Notes under the pieces: generated by a model | Databases searched by the model: none | What the model was told of the DNA's origin: nothing | What the model saw: the letters and a program-made list of their open reading frames with translations, nothing else | Shown: positions 13,766-21,058 of the stretch, piece after piece | Numbering within the stretch: position 1 is the stretch's first letter | Layout: each line of letters begins with the position of its first letter | Position numbers and translations under genes: made by a program | Origin: an uncultured Bacilli bacterium | GTDB lineage: Bacteria > Bacillota_I > Bacilli_A > RF39 > UBA660 | DNA length: 33,720 nt | Assembly: GCA_944363855.1 (NCBI GenBank) | Contig: CALVVM010000048.1 | Span: forward strand, 1-33,720 | Reading direction: 5' to 3'

Positions 13766-14542
13766 TTAACCCTCCAATAACTTTCTATTCAATATTACAT
13801 CTACTCCTTCTAAACTAATTTTATCCATAATCCCTAGTAAAATATTACTGTATTCTTTATCATTAAAAATAAGTTTATCTATCTTTACTACTTTAATCAT
13901 ATTACTTCCATTTACTCCCATATAAGGAATCAATCTAAATTCCTTTATATTAAAAAGTAATTTTCTTTTATCTATTAAAATTACTATTTTCTTAGTTAAT
14001 ATATCTACAAGTACATTCCCACTATCCATATACCCTATATATTTATATCTTTTATTTTTATTTATTATTTCTATATTATAATAATTTGAATAATTATATC
14101 TTAAGTTTTTAGTTTGCTTTATATAAATATATAAAATTACAGGAGAAAATATTATTAAAAATATAAAATTTATACTAAGTCCATTATTAAAAAATATCAT
14201 ACCTATATGTTTATATGAAAATTCTAAATTAAGTAAATATAAAAACCCGCCAAGAATTATACTAGACATATGTAAGTAAAGTATATTTACTAATGTATAT
14301 TTTATTGTTTTATATCCAAATGTAGTTAAAATCATTAAAATACTTATTAATATTTTAAATATAAATAATAAAAAACTATTTATATTAAAGAATAAAAATA
14401 ATATACTTAATCCACCTATAAAAGCACCTAACATTATTCTAGTTAGTTTAACATTTCTTTTAAGTATAATTGATACAGTAAGTAATAATATAAAATCTAT
14501 AGCAAAATTAAGTATCATTACTAGATCTAAATATATAGTCAT
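13766..14542 (-). CDS. spoIIGA: Sigma-E processing peptidase SpoIIGA
   Basis: Membrane aspartic protease that cleaves pro-sigma-E after asymmetric division. The N-terminal half has about five hydrophobic helices (from about 4 to 140). The C-terminal domain has the retroviral-protease-like catalytic motif MDSGN in YIGYMDSGNVLVD, and then PYMGVNGSNMIKV. Start moved to ATG 14542, where TTGGTGATGAT is the ribosome site, giving 258 residues. The spoIIGA-sigE order matches Bacillus and Clostridium. Sequence is divergent, but motif, topology and neighbour agree. Confidence 0.92.
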   Translation of the reverse strand: MTIYLDLVMILNFAIDFILLLTVSIILKRNVKLTRIMLGAFIGGLSILFLFFNINSFLLFIFKILISILMILTTFGYKTIKYTLVNILYLHMSSIILGGFLYLLNLEFSYKHIGMIFFNNGLSINFIFLIIFSPVILYIYIKQTKNLRYNYSNYYNIEIINKNKRYKYIGYMDSGNVLVDILTKKIVILIDKRKLLFNIKEFRLIPYMGVNGSNMIKVVKIDKLIFNDKEYSNILLGIMDKISLEGVDVILNRKLLEG

Positions 14543-14561
14543 ATCATCACCAAAAACATTA

Positions 14562-14586
14562 TAAAAAAAAAACACTATTAAAAGTG
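14562..14586 (-). terminator. Terminator of the 221-residue gene upstream of spoIIGA
   Basis: Minus strand CACT-TTTAAT-AGTG with a long T tract, between the ImmA/IrrE-like gene and spoIIGA. The stem is short. Confidence 0.55.
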
Positions 14587-14608
14587 ACGTTTTTTATATT
14601 ATATTTTA

Positions 14609-15274
14609 TTATTTTTTGTCAGTTTTTTGTCCTATTTTTTTAACTTTAGGTTTATCTTCTACTAAATTATTTTTTCTAAATGTTTCTGCCATTTTTTCTT
14701 GTTGACGTCTAATTTCAGGATTTGGTTTGACATTTAAAAATTCTTCCGTTTTATCAGGCGCAACTACAAAAGGCCTTTTGCCTGGAACAGCTAAAACAGT
14801 AAATCTTTGTTTGCTATCTACTTTTAATAATTGAAGTTTAGATAATCCATCTATTATTTCTTGTGTAATATTAGGGGTTTCATGAACTCTTTTTAAAATA
14901 ACATTATTATCTAATAAAAACTTATTTATATTTCTTACTTGTCTTATCCTTGCACATATAATATTTTTACTTACATCATATTTTTTCATTAAATCTTCAA
15001 TAAATTTTATTTCATCCATTTTAGGACTACTTATATCATATTTTGATAATTCTACTAGTATTTCTTCAAAAGGAATAATGCAAGCAATGTTAAAATACTC
15101 CCAATCTTCAACTGTTAATTGGTCACCCTCTAATAATTCTATATTTTTGGAATAAAATGTTAATTTTTTTGCTTTAATAAAACCTTTAGATTCTGGATAT
15201 TTACTTATAATTTCATATATTTTATGTTCTAAATAAGCCATTCTTTTTATTTGTTCTAATTTTTCTTTTTGCAT
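14609..15274 (-). CDS. Hypothetical protein, possible degenerate ImmA/IrrE-like
   Basis: A 221-residue soluble protein. The middle (about 62-120) with NIACIIPFEEILVELSKY and LMKKYDVSKNIICARIRQV resembles the C-terminal part of ImmA/IrrE proteins (a 'LLMP' segment followed by a helix with VS..-..R). The zinc-protease HExxH motif is absent. The C-terminal 50 residues are basic and disordered (PEIRRQQEKMAETFRK, ending KKIGQKTDKK), which could bind nucleic acid. The family assignment is weak; function unknown. It has its own promoter and terminator. Confidence 0.5.
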   Translation of the reverse strand: MQKEKLEQIKRMAYLEHKIYEIISKYPESKGFIKAKKLTFYSKNIELLEGDQLTVEDWEYFNIACIIPFEEILVELSKYDISSPKMDEIKFIEDLMKKYDVSKNIICARIRQVRNINKFLLDNNVILKRVHETPNITQEIIDGLSKLQLLKVDSKQRFTVLAVPGKRPFVVAPDKTEEFLNVKPNPEIRRQQEKMAETFRKNNLVEDKPKVKKIGQKTDKK

Positions 15275-15292
15275 ATACTCATCTCCAACTTA

Positions 15293-15322
15293 ATTATAAC
15301 ACATTTTAATTTCTAATAACAA
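15293..15322 (-). promoter_or_regulatory. Promoter of the 221-residue gene
   Basis: Minus strand TTGTTA (15317-15322), 18-base spacer, TATAAT (15293-15298), about 18 bases from the start codon. Confidence 0.6.
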
Positions 15323-15905
15323 TAAAAGGATATTTATATAAATCTTTTAAAGTTTTAAAATTGTTAAGTTCTAATTTTTGTAACATCTTTAAAAATATTA
15401 AAGCAGTACCTTCACTATCATAATCTGCTCTATGATGTTTATCTTCATTCCAAGGTATATTATATCTTTTAACTAAAGTAGCTAGATTGTGATATCTTTC
15501 TTTAGATTCTAAATATCTAGATAAACCTAATGTATCTATAACTATATTTTTTAAATTACCCATATTATATTTAGAAAAAGCATTCTCTACAAAAGAAATA
15601 TCGAATTTAGCATTATGAGCAACCATAGGTAAATCACCTACCCAATTCATAAAGTCTTTTAATACATCTTCTTCTTTTCTTTTATCTTTTAACATTTCAT
15701 TATCTATTCCAGTAATTTTAATTATCTCTTCACTTAATTCTTTACCTGGATCAATCAATTCATCAAATCTATCAACAATACTACCATTATTTATTTTAAC
15801 AGCGCCTATCTCTATCATAGTATCTCCTCTATTAGGATAAAGCCCTGTTGTTTCTAAATCAAATACTACATAACTATCACTTAATAAAGTTAATTCTTCT
15901 GTCAT
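15306..15905 (-). CDS. PolC/DnaQ-type 3'-5' exonuclease, stand-alone
   Basis: DEDDh exonuclease of about 199 residues resembling the exonuclease domain of PolC. Motif I is FDLETTGLYPNRGD with EIGAVKI, motif II is AHNAKFDISF, motif III is HHRADYDSEGTA (His and Asp). No polymerase or helicase domain is attached. Probable roles are proofreading in trans or repair/RNA trimming. Start set at ATG 15905, where ATGGAGG precedes it; a longer frame would run into the structured RNA. It begins 16 bases after that RNA's terminator, so read-through could contribute to its expression. Confidence 0.85.
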   Translation of the reverse strand: MTEELTLLSDSYVVFDLETTGLYPNRGDTMIEIGAVKINNGSIVDRFDELIDPGKELSEEIIKITGIDNEMLKDKRKEEDVLKDFMNWVGDLPMVAHNAKFDISFVENAFSKYNMGNLKNIVIDTLGLSRYLESKERYHNLATLVKRYNIPWNEDKHHRADYDSEGTALIFLKMLQKLELNNFKTLKDLYKYPFIVIRN

Positions 15906-15920
15906 ACAACCTCCATAATT

Positions 15921-16098
15921 AAAAAGCCAGAAGAGCGGCATCCCGAATCGAATAAAACCTAGTCTCCCAGGTGGGCATCACATCAAAACCTTTAGGATCC
16001 CTAAATAAATTTAGGTATTCTACACCGGCCTGAATTAGATTCCCAATATTTTCGATTAGTAGGTTTTTCATATGGGATTATTTATCGCATCTTCCAGC
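15921..16098 (-). ncRNA. Structured RNA of about 178 nt, unknown class (6S-like candidate)
   Basis: No gene covers 15906-16139, yet the stretch is clearly GC-richer than its surroundings. A promoter at 16105-16133 predicts a start at 16098, exactly at GCTGGAAGA. This pairs with TCTTCTGGC just before TTTTT at 15921-15925, so the ends form one closing stem ending in a U tract. Inside, ATCCC/GGGAT and AAAACCTA/TAGGTTTT can pair, as can a terminal CCTAAA/TTTAGG hairpin. AATCGAA/TTCGATT could form as an alternative. Size, promoter-to-stem spacing and a long rod with an end stem are like 6S RNA. A central bubble with its normal 3' hairpin is not clear, so the class stays open. Confidence 0.55.
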
Positions 16099-16104
16099 AA
16101 TTTA

Positions 16105-16133
16105 ATTATATCATTTTTAAAAAGTAGATTCAA
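16105..16133 (-). promoter_or_regulatory. Promoter of the structured RNA
   Basis: Minus strand TTGAAT (16128-16133), 17-base spacer, TATAAT (16105-16110), seven bases from the predicted 5' end. Confidence 0.8.
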
Positions 16134-16139
16134 TATTTT

Positions 16140-17333
16140 TTATTCAATTTCTTTTTCTTCTTCTACATATTCTTCTATTTGTTGATACTCTGTTATATCT
16201 TCTACTACATTAAAAAATATATTTAAAGTTATAGAATCACTATGTTTAGTCTTATTTAAAATCTTATAATCTTTTACATATTCTCCATCTTTTAATTTTT
16301 CTTCCATTTTCTTTTTAGATAGATTTATAGCTTTTTCTATTAACTTGTCTTCTGTATTATTTTCATCAATTACAATAGTTTCTATTTGTTTTTGTTTAAC
16401 AAACTTTATAGGCAATATATTATTTTTTAATATTGTTTTATTTTCTACTTTATTAGTTTTATATTTATTGAAATTAAATAGTTCTATATCTTTATTTAAT
16501 AATTTAATTACAAATATTTCCTTACTATTTCCTGTTTCTTTTATCTCTTTATACTTATATGGATAATCAATGGTTACTTTATACCATGTTTCAGCATATA
16601 CACTACCACTACTACTTACAGTATCTTTAACACTTCCATTTAAACTAATATAACCACTAACTATAATATCTCCTTTTTTCACATAAGAATCTATATCCTT
16701 AACAATTTGTCCACTTGATATATTCATATCTCTAATAACACCAGATTTTTTAGCTATTATATGCCTTAAAGGTGTGTCAACATTTATATTATTTTTTATT
16801 CTAGGTTCATATCTTATTATATATTTAGTACCTATATTTTCTATTTCTATCCATTCCAATTCTTCTTTATGATTACTTAATAGCTTGCTCTTTATTTCTT
16901 GTAACTCCATATAATTCTTTTTAAATCTATATCTTTTTATACCATATTCTTCTAATTCCTCTATCAGTATATTTTCCATCTTTGAATCGTTAGTAATTAC
17001 ATCTACTTCAAATATTAAACTAGTTACTAAATATAAACTTATCAAACTAATAAGTATAAATATTATTATATATTTATTACTTAATAAATTATTTTTTGTT
17101 TTTATTAAGCCATAATAATCTATTATTTCTACCTCATATATAGTTTTTAACTTAATTACTTTATCATAGTCTTTTTTATATATTTTTATATTTATTTCAT
17201 CTTTAGAAATATAAACTATATTTAATATTTCTATATTATTATTTTTAAGTCTTTTTATAAATCTTTCTATATTATGTCCTTTAATATTAAGATTTAATTT
17301 ACTTTCTATTAAATAGAGTACATTATTTTTCAA
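16140..17333 (-). CDS. yqfD: Sporulation protein YqfD
   Basis: Membrane protein of the sigma-E regulon in endospore formers, also called SpoIV-type YqfD. It has an N-terminal domain of about 90 residues, one membrane helix (about 84-106, YIIIFILISLISLYLVTSLI), then a large extracytoplasmic region. That region includes PLRHIIAKKSGVIRDMNISS and the GDIIVSGYI stretch typical of the family. Length 397 is normal. The start is TTG, with GGTGATA as ribosome site. It follows yqfC by four bases; the pair is conserved in spore formers. Confidence 0.9.
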   Translation of the reverse strand: MKNNVLYLIESKLNLNIKGHNIERFIKRLKNNNIEILNIVYISKDEINIKIYKKDYDKVIKLKTIYEVEIIDYYGLIKTKNNLLSNKYIIIFILISLISLYLVTSLIFEVDVITNDSKMENILIEELEEYGIKRYRFKKNYMELQEIKSKLLSNHKEELEWIEIENIGTKYIIRYEPRIKNNINVDTPLRHIIAKKSGVIRDMNISSGQIVKDIDSYVKKGDIIVSGYISLNGSVKDTVSSSGSVYAETWYKVTIDYPYKYKEIKETGNSKEIFVIKLLNKDIELFNFNKYKTNKVENKTILKNNILPIKFVKQKQIETIVIDENNTEDKLIEKAINLSKKKMEEKLKDGEYVKDYKILNKTKHSDSITLNIFFNVVEDITEYQQIEEYVEEEKEIE

Positions 17334-17337
17334 TATA

Positions 17338-17577
17338 TCACCTAAATTCTATATTACTAAAATTACCAGTTATAAGTATTTCACTATTCATTAACTTAGA
17401 TACTACTAAGTCACTACCTTTTATTATTACATCATCTATGTCAGTTTTAACTATTATTTCATTAGAATCAAAATGATCAATATCTTTATAATTAACAATA
17501 TTAATTTTATTATTTAGTATTGTTATTTTTAAATCATTTTCAAGTATATAAGACCTAATACCATTAATTATATTCAA
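17338..17577 (-). CDS. yqfC: Sporulation protein YqfC (YabP/YqfC family)
   Basis: A 79-residue protein of the YabP/YqfC family, a small beta-rich sporulation protein. The pattern IVNYKDIDHFDSNEIIV followed by GSDLVVSKLMNSEILITG is characteristic. The start is TTG with AGGTGATA upstream. First gene of the yqfC-yqfD pair, whose sigma-E dependence is known in Bacillus. I did not find a certain sigma-E promoter here. Confidence 0.88.
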   Translation of the reverse strand: MNIINGIRSYILENDLKITILNNKINIVNYKDIDHFDSNEIIVKTDIDDVIIKGSDLVVSKLMNSEILITGNFSNIEFR

Positions 17578-17606
17578 GTTATCACCTATTTAATTTTATT
17601 TACAAA

Positions 17607-17642
17607 ATAAAAAAAAATACTAGAAACTATCTATTCCTAGTA
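17607..17642 (-). terminator. Terminator of xerC/D-tdk
   Basis: Minus strand TACTAG / CTAGTA with an AT-rich loop, followed by a long T tract. The stem overlaps the end of tdk. Confidence 0.7.
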
Positions 17643-18198
17643 CATTTTCAATATAGCATTTACCACACAACGATTCATAAGTAGCATCTATTCCATCTAT
17701 AGCAACTTCTTCACCATCTTTTACATATTCACCATTTATAATTCTAGCATTAAATTTAGCTCTTTTACCACATTTACAAATAGTAATAAGTTCTTCTAAT
17801 TCATCAGCAAGTTCAATTATAGGTTTAGATCCTTCAAAAAGTTCCCCTTTAAAGTTAGTTTTTAATCCATAACAAATAACAGGTATATCTTTTGTTTTAG
17901 CAATTATCCATAATTCCTTTATTTGATCTTTAGTCATAAATTGTACTTCATCTACTAATATACAACTTATATTATCTAATTTTAATAAATCTTTTAATTT
18001 TTCATCAGTATCAACAAGCACATCAACTTTTCTATCTATACCTAGCCTCGAAACTACTTTATTTTCTCCTTTTTTATCAATTTTGGGTTTAATAAGCAAA
18101 ATATTCATTCCTTTTTCTTCATAATTGTGCGCTACTTGTAATAACGCAGTTGTTTTACCACAATTCATTGCTCCAAATCTAAAATATAATTTTGCCAT
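17620..18198 (-). CDS. tdk: Thymidine kinase (class II)
   Basis: Phosphorylates thymidine to dTMP in the salvage pathway. The P-loop is FGAMNCGKTTALL (about 8-20) and the Walker B VDEVQFM (about 84-90). A zinc ribbon with CKCG (about 139-142) and CGKC (about 178-181) is the mark of the class II/TK1 type. Length 192 is normal. It starts eight bases after the Xer recombinase gene and is probably co-transcribed with it. Confidence 0.95.
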   Translation of the reverse strand: MAKLYFRFGAMNCGKTTALLQVAHNYEEKGMNILLIKPKIDKKGENKVVSRLGIDRKVDVLVDTDEKLKDLLKLDNISCILVDEVQFMTKDQIKELWIIAKTKDIPVICYGLKTNFKGELFEGSKPIIELADELEELITICKCGKRAKFNARIINGEYVKDGEEVAIDGIDATYESLCGKCYIENVLGIDSF

Positions 18199-18206
18199 AT
18201 TAATTC

Positions 18207-19097
18207 CTACTTTCTAGCTCTTGGATGAGCACTTAAATATACATTTCTTATTTTTTCATTAGTTAAATGAGTATAAACTTGTGTAGTAGATAGATTTTCA
18301 TGTCCAAGTAATTCTTGAACACTTCTCAAATCTGCACCACTAGTTAGCATATGAGTCGCAAAAGTATGTCTAAGTACATGGGGAGATATTTTTATTTTTA
18401 TACCTGCTATACTTGATGCATCATCTACTATTTTTCTTATTTCTCTTTCATTTATCTTTTTACCTGTTTTACTAAGTAATAAATAATCACTATTATTTTT
18501 ATTTAATATTGGATAACTACTATCTATATATTTTTTTAATAAATTTAAACAAATACTTCCGAAATAAACAATTCTTTGTTTATTACCTTTACCATCTATT
18601 ATAATTGTTTTATTAGAAAGAGATATATCTTTTAACTTAATATTAGTTATTTCACTAACTCTTATTCCTGTTGAATAAAGCAATTCAAGTATTAAAGAAT
18701 TTCTAAGTCCTAAATAATTATTATTATCAAAAGCATTAAGTAATTTTTCTATTTCTTCAAAATTTAAATACTTAGGTAATCTTTTATCTAATTTAGGATT
18801 AGATACTAAAGTACATGGATTATCATCTATATAATTATTTACTTTTAAATACTTGAAGAAACTTCTAATCGCACTTATATGCCTACATATTGTTTTATTA
18901 TTATAATCTAATTCATATAAATAACTTATATAATTTCTTATCTTTTGATAATCTACACTTTTATAACTTTTAATATCATTTTCATTTAAATATTCTAAAA
19001 ACATATATAAATCCGTTTCATAACCTTTAACTGTTAATTCAGAATAATTTTTTTCATATTTTATTTCATCTATAAACTTTAATATTAAATCATTCAT
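18207..19097 (-). CDS. Tyrosine recombinase of the XerC/XerD type
   Basis: Site-specific recombinase, most likely for chromosome dimer resolution at dif. The SAM-like core-binding domain is at about 1-90 and the catalytic domain at about 105-290. The active-site set is complete: Arg146 (STGIRVSEI), Lys170 (GKGNK), His240 and Arg243 (HVLRHTF), His266 (LLGHENL) and Tyr275 (QVYTHL). The C-terminus ends in AHPRARK, as in housekeeping Xer proteins. Length 296 is standard. It is the only tyrosine recombinase in the window; chromosomal context with tdk argues against it being the integrase of the tRNA elements. Confidence 0.92.
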   Translation of the reverse strand: MNDLILKFIDEIKYEKNYSELTVKGYETDLYMFLEYLNENDIKSYKSVDYQKIRNYISYLYELDYNNKTICRHISAIRSFFKYLKVNNYIDDNPCTLVSNPKLDKRLPKYLNFEEIEKLLNAFDNNNYLGLRNSLILELLYSTGIRVSEITNIKLKDISLSNKTIIIDGKGNKQRIVYFGSICLNLLKKYIDSSYPILNKNNSDYLLLSKTGKKINEREIRKIVDDASSIAGIKIKISPHVLRHTFATHMLTSGADLRSVQELLGHENLSTTQVYTHLTNEKIRNVYLSAHPRARK

Positions 19098-19120
19098 AAC
19101 TATTACCCTCTACTATAATA

Positions 19121-19150
19121 ATTATATCATATCGAATAAATGTTTGTAAA
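19121..19150 (-). promoter_or_regulatory. Promoter of the Xer recombinase-tdk unit
   Basis: Minus strand TTTACA (19145-19150), 18-base spacer, TATAAT (19121-19126). The remaining part of the 250-base gap up to 19347 shows nothing else I can support. Confidence 0.6.
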
Positions 19151-19325
19151 TAAAAAACATTATATTTAAATAAAATATAAAAATAATATAGGAATATTTT
19201 TAAATATATGCTATACTTAATTAAGATAAGTAATATAGTAGTTGAGGCATACTTCTTACAAAGGAATTTGCTTTATACTATCCAATATTCTTATTTTTAT
19301 TTTGCTCTTTTTTATAAAAAATTAT

Positions 19326-19356
19326 ACAAAAAAAAGAATAGTTTTTACTATTCTTT
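19326..19356 (-). terminator. Terminator after the coiled-coil genes
   Basis: Minus strand AAGAATAGT / ACTATTCTT followed by a T tract, overlapping the end of the 326-residue gene. Confidence 0.8.
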
Positions 19357-20328
19357 AATATCACTTACTCCACTTTTAAATGAATTAACTAGTTCATTAA
19401 ACTTAAGTAAATTATTTGCAAGTTCATTTTTATCAGATTCATATTGGATTCTATCTAAGCTTAATTGACTTCTTTCTTCATCTAAAGCATCTTTTTGTTT
19501 TCTTAGAACATCTTCAATATGACCTAATTCTTCTCTTCTATCATCATAAGCTGCTTGAACTTCTTTTTGTACTTTTTCAATTTTTTCTGTTTCTTCTTTT
19601 TTATATTTTTCAAATTCTTGTTTTTCTTTTTCTAAAGTGGCTTGAGATTCTTTAAGTAAGTTCAATCTCTTTTCTATTTCCTCTTTTTTCTCAGTTAATT
19701 TTTCTAAAACTTCTTCTTTATAACTATTTACTTCATCTATTTGTTTTTTTCTTGAATTTTCTATTTCAATTTGTAATTTTTTTAATTCATCAAATCTAGT
19801 ATCTATTTTTTTCTTTAAATCAGAATTTTTTCTAAATATATCTGAAGCTTCATTTACATTAACACTTACTTTATCAAATAAACTACTAATATCAGTTTCT
19901 TCTATTTTATCTTCCTTATATTCAGTTAATTTATTTAATTCTTCTATAGGTGTTTCAGATATAACTACTTCATTTTTTTCTTCTTTCTTTTCTTCTGTTA
20001 CTACTTCTTCTTTTTCTTCAACGATTGGATTTTCTTCTACAGTTTCAACAACAGGTTTTTCAATTTTAAAGATTTCTTCTCCTTTAGGTTCTTCAAAATT
20101 ATCTTCTTCTATTTTGAATTCTTCTGCATTAGAAACTATTTCATCTTCAGTATCAAAATCTCCTATTCTAAAATCTGTAGTAAAATCTTCATTTACTTCT
20201 GTTGAAAATAAATCTTCATTCTCATAATCACTTTCACCTAAACCGCTTATAGAATCATAATTAAAATCTTTTGTATCCTCGTTTGTTTCTACACCGAAAC
20301 CAAAAACTTCATTATCAAATTGTTCCAT
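19348..20328 (-). CDS. Acidic/coiled-coil protein, 326 residues
   Basis: Two-part protein. Residues 1 to about 145 are very acidic and low in complexity, with repeated Glu-Asp-Phe patterns and no predicted fold. Residues about 150-326 form a long coiled coil rich in Glu and Lys. The C-terminal tail NLLKFNELVNSF matches the tail of the neighbouring 207-residue protein (KFKELIGQF), so the two are probably tandem paralogues sharing a rod plus end motif. No signal or membrane segment. A cytoskeletal, scaffold or chromosome-associated role is conceivable but not shown. Confidence 0.7.
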   Translation of the reverse strand: MEQFDNEVFGFGVETNEDTKDFNYDSISGLGESDYENEDLFSTEVNEDFTTDFRIGDFDTEDEIVSNAEEFKIEEDNFEEPKGEEIFKIEKPVVETVEENPIVEEKEEVVTEEKKEEKNEVVISETPIEELNKLTEYKEDKIEETDISSLFDKVSVNVNEASDIFRKNSDLKKKIDTRFDELKKLQIEIENSRKKQIDEVNSYKEEVLEKLTEKKEEIEKRLNLLKESQATLEKEKQEFEKYKKEETEKIEKVQKEVQAAYDDRREELGHIEDVLRKQKDALDEERSQLSLDRIQYESDKNELANNLLKFNELVNSFKSGVSDIKE

Positions 20329-20342
20329 ATTGCACCTCTTTT

Positions 20343-20966
20343 TTATTCTTCTTCTTTTAACATAGGATTAAATTTTGAATTAAATTGTCCTATTAATTCT
20401 TTAAACTTATCACATTTTTGTTCTAAGTTTTGAGTTTCTAATTCTATTTTCTTAGTATTTACTTCTTTATACTTTTCAAATTGATTTCTTTCAGATTCTA
20501 AAGTTTCTTGTAAATGTTTAATACGATTTAATTCTAGATTTTTATATGCTTCGAATTGTTCTTTATTTTCTTTTATTTTTTCTTTTTGAATTTCTAATTC
20601 TTTTTTTATAAGATCTAATTCTTTTAAAGAATTTTCCATATTATTTTTAAATTCATTTTCAGCTTTTAAAAGATTTTGTTTTTGACTATCTAGATATACA
20701 TCTACTTGCATCATCTTGTGTTCATACTCTATATTTTTCTCTTTTACATAATTTTCAAATTCTTCTTTAGCTTTATCTATTCTTATTTTTTCTTCTAATA
20801 ATTCTTTTTCTTCAAGTACATTTTCTTTCTTTTGTTTATTAACATCATCAATATATTTATTAAAATTATTTATATCGTTTGTTAAATTGTTAAAAAGACT
20901 ATCTAAATCATTTGAAGAACTAGAATTAGAAGCTAAATCGCCATTCAACAAAAAATCATCATACAT
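20343..20966 (-). CDS. Coiled-coil protein, 207 residues
   Basis: A short Asn/Ser-rich head (1-40) is followed by almost continuous coiled coil (about 40-195), ending FKELIGQFNSKFNPMLKEEE. It precedes the 326-residue paralogue by 14 bases in the same operon. A heteromeric filament or scaffold is a reasonable guess from two adjacent rods. No catalytic motif. GGGTGA precedes the ATG. Confidence 0.7.
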   Translation of the reverse strand: MYDDFLLNGDLASNSSSSNDLDSLFNNLTNDINNFNKYIDDVNKQKKENVLEEKELLEEKIRIDKAKEEFENYVKEKNIEYEHKMMQVDVYLDSQKQNLLKAENEFKNNMENSLKELDLIKKELEIQKEKIKENKEQFEAYKNLELNRIKHLQETLESERNQFEKYKEVNTKKIELETQNLEQKCDKFKELIGQFNSKFNPMLKEEE

Positions 20967-21028
20967 AGTTATTCACCCTTTTTTATTCTATTTTTACTCT
21001 TATATCATATAAATTGTAACACTTTTTA

Positions 21029-21058
21029 CAAAAAAAAACAATACAAAATTGTATTGTT
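21029..21058 (-). terminator. Terminator of priA
   Basis: Minus strand AACAATAC-AATTTT-GTATTGTT (21037-21058) followed by eight or more T. Confidence 0.85.

Noticed and set aside
18207-19097. The Xer recombinase as integrase of the tRNA elements or the island
   Set aside because: Its size, complete motif set and AHPRA-type end fit housekeeping XerC/D, it is in an operon with tdk, and it is not inside or next to any of the att-flanked regions.
19208-19468. Plus-strand 86-codon open frame
   Set aside because: It overlaps the 3' end and terminator of the coiled-coil gene in antisense, has no ribosome site, and has a composition typical of a shadow frame in AT-rich DNA.
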